From an uncultured Acidimicrobiales bacterium (GTDB taxonomy: Bacteria; Actinomycetota; Acidimicrobiia; Acidimicrobiales; SZUA-35): DNA of 6,281 nucleotides. The stretch is taken from assembly GCA_938028175.1 (NCBI GenBank), contig CALJAE010000106.1, positions 1 to 6,281 on the forward strand, read 5' to 3'. Under the pieces are notes generated by a model that was not told the origin of the DNA, ran no database searches, and saw only the letters and a program-made list of their open reading frames with translations. Shown piece by piece: positions 5,695 to 6,281 of this stretch. Numbering within the stretch: the first letter of the stretch is position 1; every line of letters starts with the position of its first letter. Position numbers and translations under genes: made by a program.

Positions 5695-6281
5695 AATTCG
5701 AAAAATATCCCTTCGTTCCAGGGGAATACAAAGTTAAACCCCGGACCCCTAAAGAATGATCCAATTATCGACAGAATTGCCCAAAACATCATGAAAATTG
5801 TGAAAAGAGACACCGCAAACTTACGTTTTTCCGGTGAATTAGGGATTGTTTTGTCTATGTAGGGCGAAAGGGCCAATGCTACAATTCCGACCCCAGGAAT
5901 GGTCACACCAGCGACCATCGGGTGGAAAAGAGTCAAGAGCTCTTGCAAACCAAGGAAATACCAAGGTGCTTTCGAAGGGTTAGGGGTTGCATTCACATCA
6001 GCCAGGCGACCAAGCGGAGCATTTACGAAGATGCTAAATATCAATAGAAAGGCTGTGATCGCCAACATAGCGCCGAACTCCACGACGATAAGGTGCGGCC
6101 AAGTATGGACCTTATCTAAAGGCTTTGACTTGATGTCTTGAATCGAGCCAGCCTTAACTACAGTCAAAAGTCTTTGGGTGTGACCACCAGGGCCAGTCAT
6201 CGTCGGAGTCGGCGCAGCCGCTACTCCTCCACCAGCGGGACTTGCTGCGGTTCGGGCAGCAACAGAAGATGAGCTATCCGT
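5691..6281 (-). CDS. Cytochrome b C-terminal domain / subunit IV-like protein of a quinol:cytochrome c reductase (5' end beyond window)
   Basis: Membrane subunit of a bc/b6f-type complex; this half forms part of the quinol-oxidising (Qo) site. 196 residues are visible and the frame stays open to the right edge, so the gene is 5'-partial. The first ~27 visible residues are an Ala/Pro/Ser/Gly-rich linker. A Met at base 6200 could be a start, but the only purine-rich run (GGAGGAG) lies 23 bases upstream, too far for a ribosome site, so I treat this Met as internal. Numbering from it: HTWPHL at 32-37, first membrane helix about 39-59, Qo motif APWY at 78-81 followed by FLGLQELL, second helix about 96-113, PEKRK at 123-127, third helix about 128-149. 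The three-helix layout matches b6f subunit IV and the C-terminal cytochrome b domain. No heme-ligand helices are visible; those belong to the N-terminal domain. The stop overlaps the Rieske start by 4 bases (ATGA). Confidence 0.9.
   Translation of the reverse strand, partial: TDSSSSVAARTAASPAGGGVAAAPTPTMTGPGGHTQRLLTVVKAGSIQDIKSKPLDKVHTWPHLIVVEFGAMLAITAFLLIFSIFVNAPLGRLADVNATPNPSKAPWYFLGLQELLTLFHPMVAGVTIPGVGIVALALSPYIDKTIPNSPEKRKFAVSLFTIFMMFWAILSIIGSFFRGPGFNFVFPWNEGIFFEL

Overview
The window reads as one leftward (minus-strand) respiratory gene cluster from a bacterium, followed by one unrelated membrane-protein gene. From right to left (5' to 3') it holds: the C-terminal part of a cytochrome b / subunit IV-like quinol:cytochrome c reductase subunit that runs off the right edge; a Tat-type Rieske iron-sulfur protein; a large membrane-anchored diheme cytochrome c with a GTG start; an unrecognised 298-residue membrane protein with a big extracytoplasmic domain; nuoA; nuoB; and, after a 76-base gap, an unrecognised 349-residue two-helix membrane protein. 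No gene is supported on the plus strand.

The first six genes are packed with no intergenic space. Every junction is a stop/start overlap of 1 or 4 bases (ATGA, TAGTG, TGATG, TAATG, ATGA). They are therefore very likely one mRNA with translational coupling. Together they encode a complex III-type enzyme (cytochrome b, Rieske protein, diheme cytochrome c in place of soluble cytochrome c or c1) plus two complex I subunits: NuoA, a membrane-arm subunit, and NuoB, which carries the N2 cluster at the quinone site. Electrons would pass from NADH through complex I to the quinone pool, then through the Rieske/cytochrome b enzyme to the diheme cytochrome c and on to an oxidase not in this window. nuoC does not follow nuoB, so nuoAB is separated from the rest of nuo or linked to it only beyond the left edge.

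Taxonomy is an inference. The NuoB core is the actinobacterial-looking type, the Rieske protein has an extra N-terminal helix before a Tat motif, a diheme cytochrome c is encoded with the bc genes, and base composition looks moderate. This suggests an Actinobacteriota lineage, perhaps an Acidimicrobiia-like aquatic organism. Other menaquinone-using phyla such as Chloroflexota are not excluded.

Most of the window is recognisable respiratory machinery. The points worth a second look are the joint complex III/complex I operon, the second heme domain of the cytochrome split by about 240 residues, the unknown 298-residue operon member, the possibly leaderless unknown gene at the left, and the non-canonical Qo-site motif.
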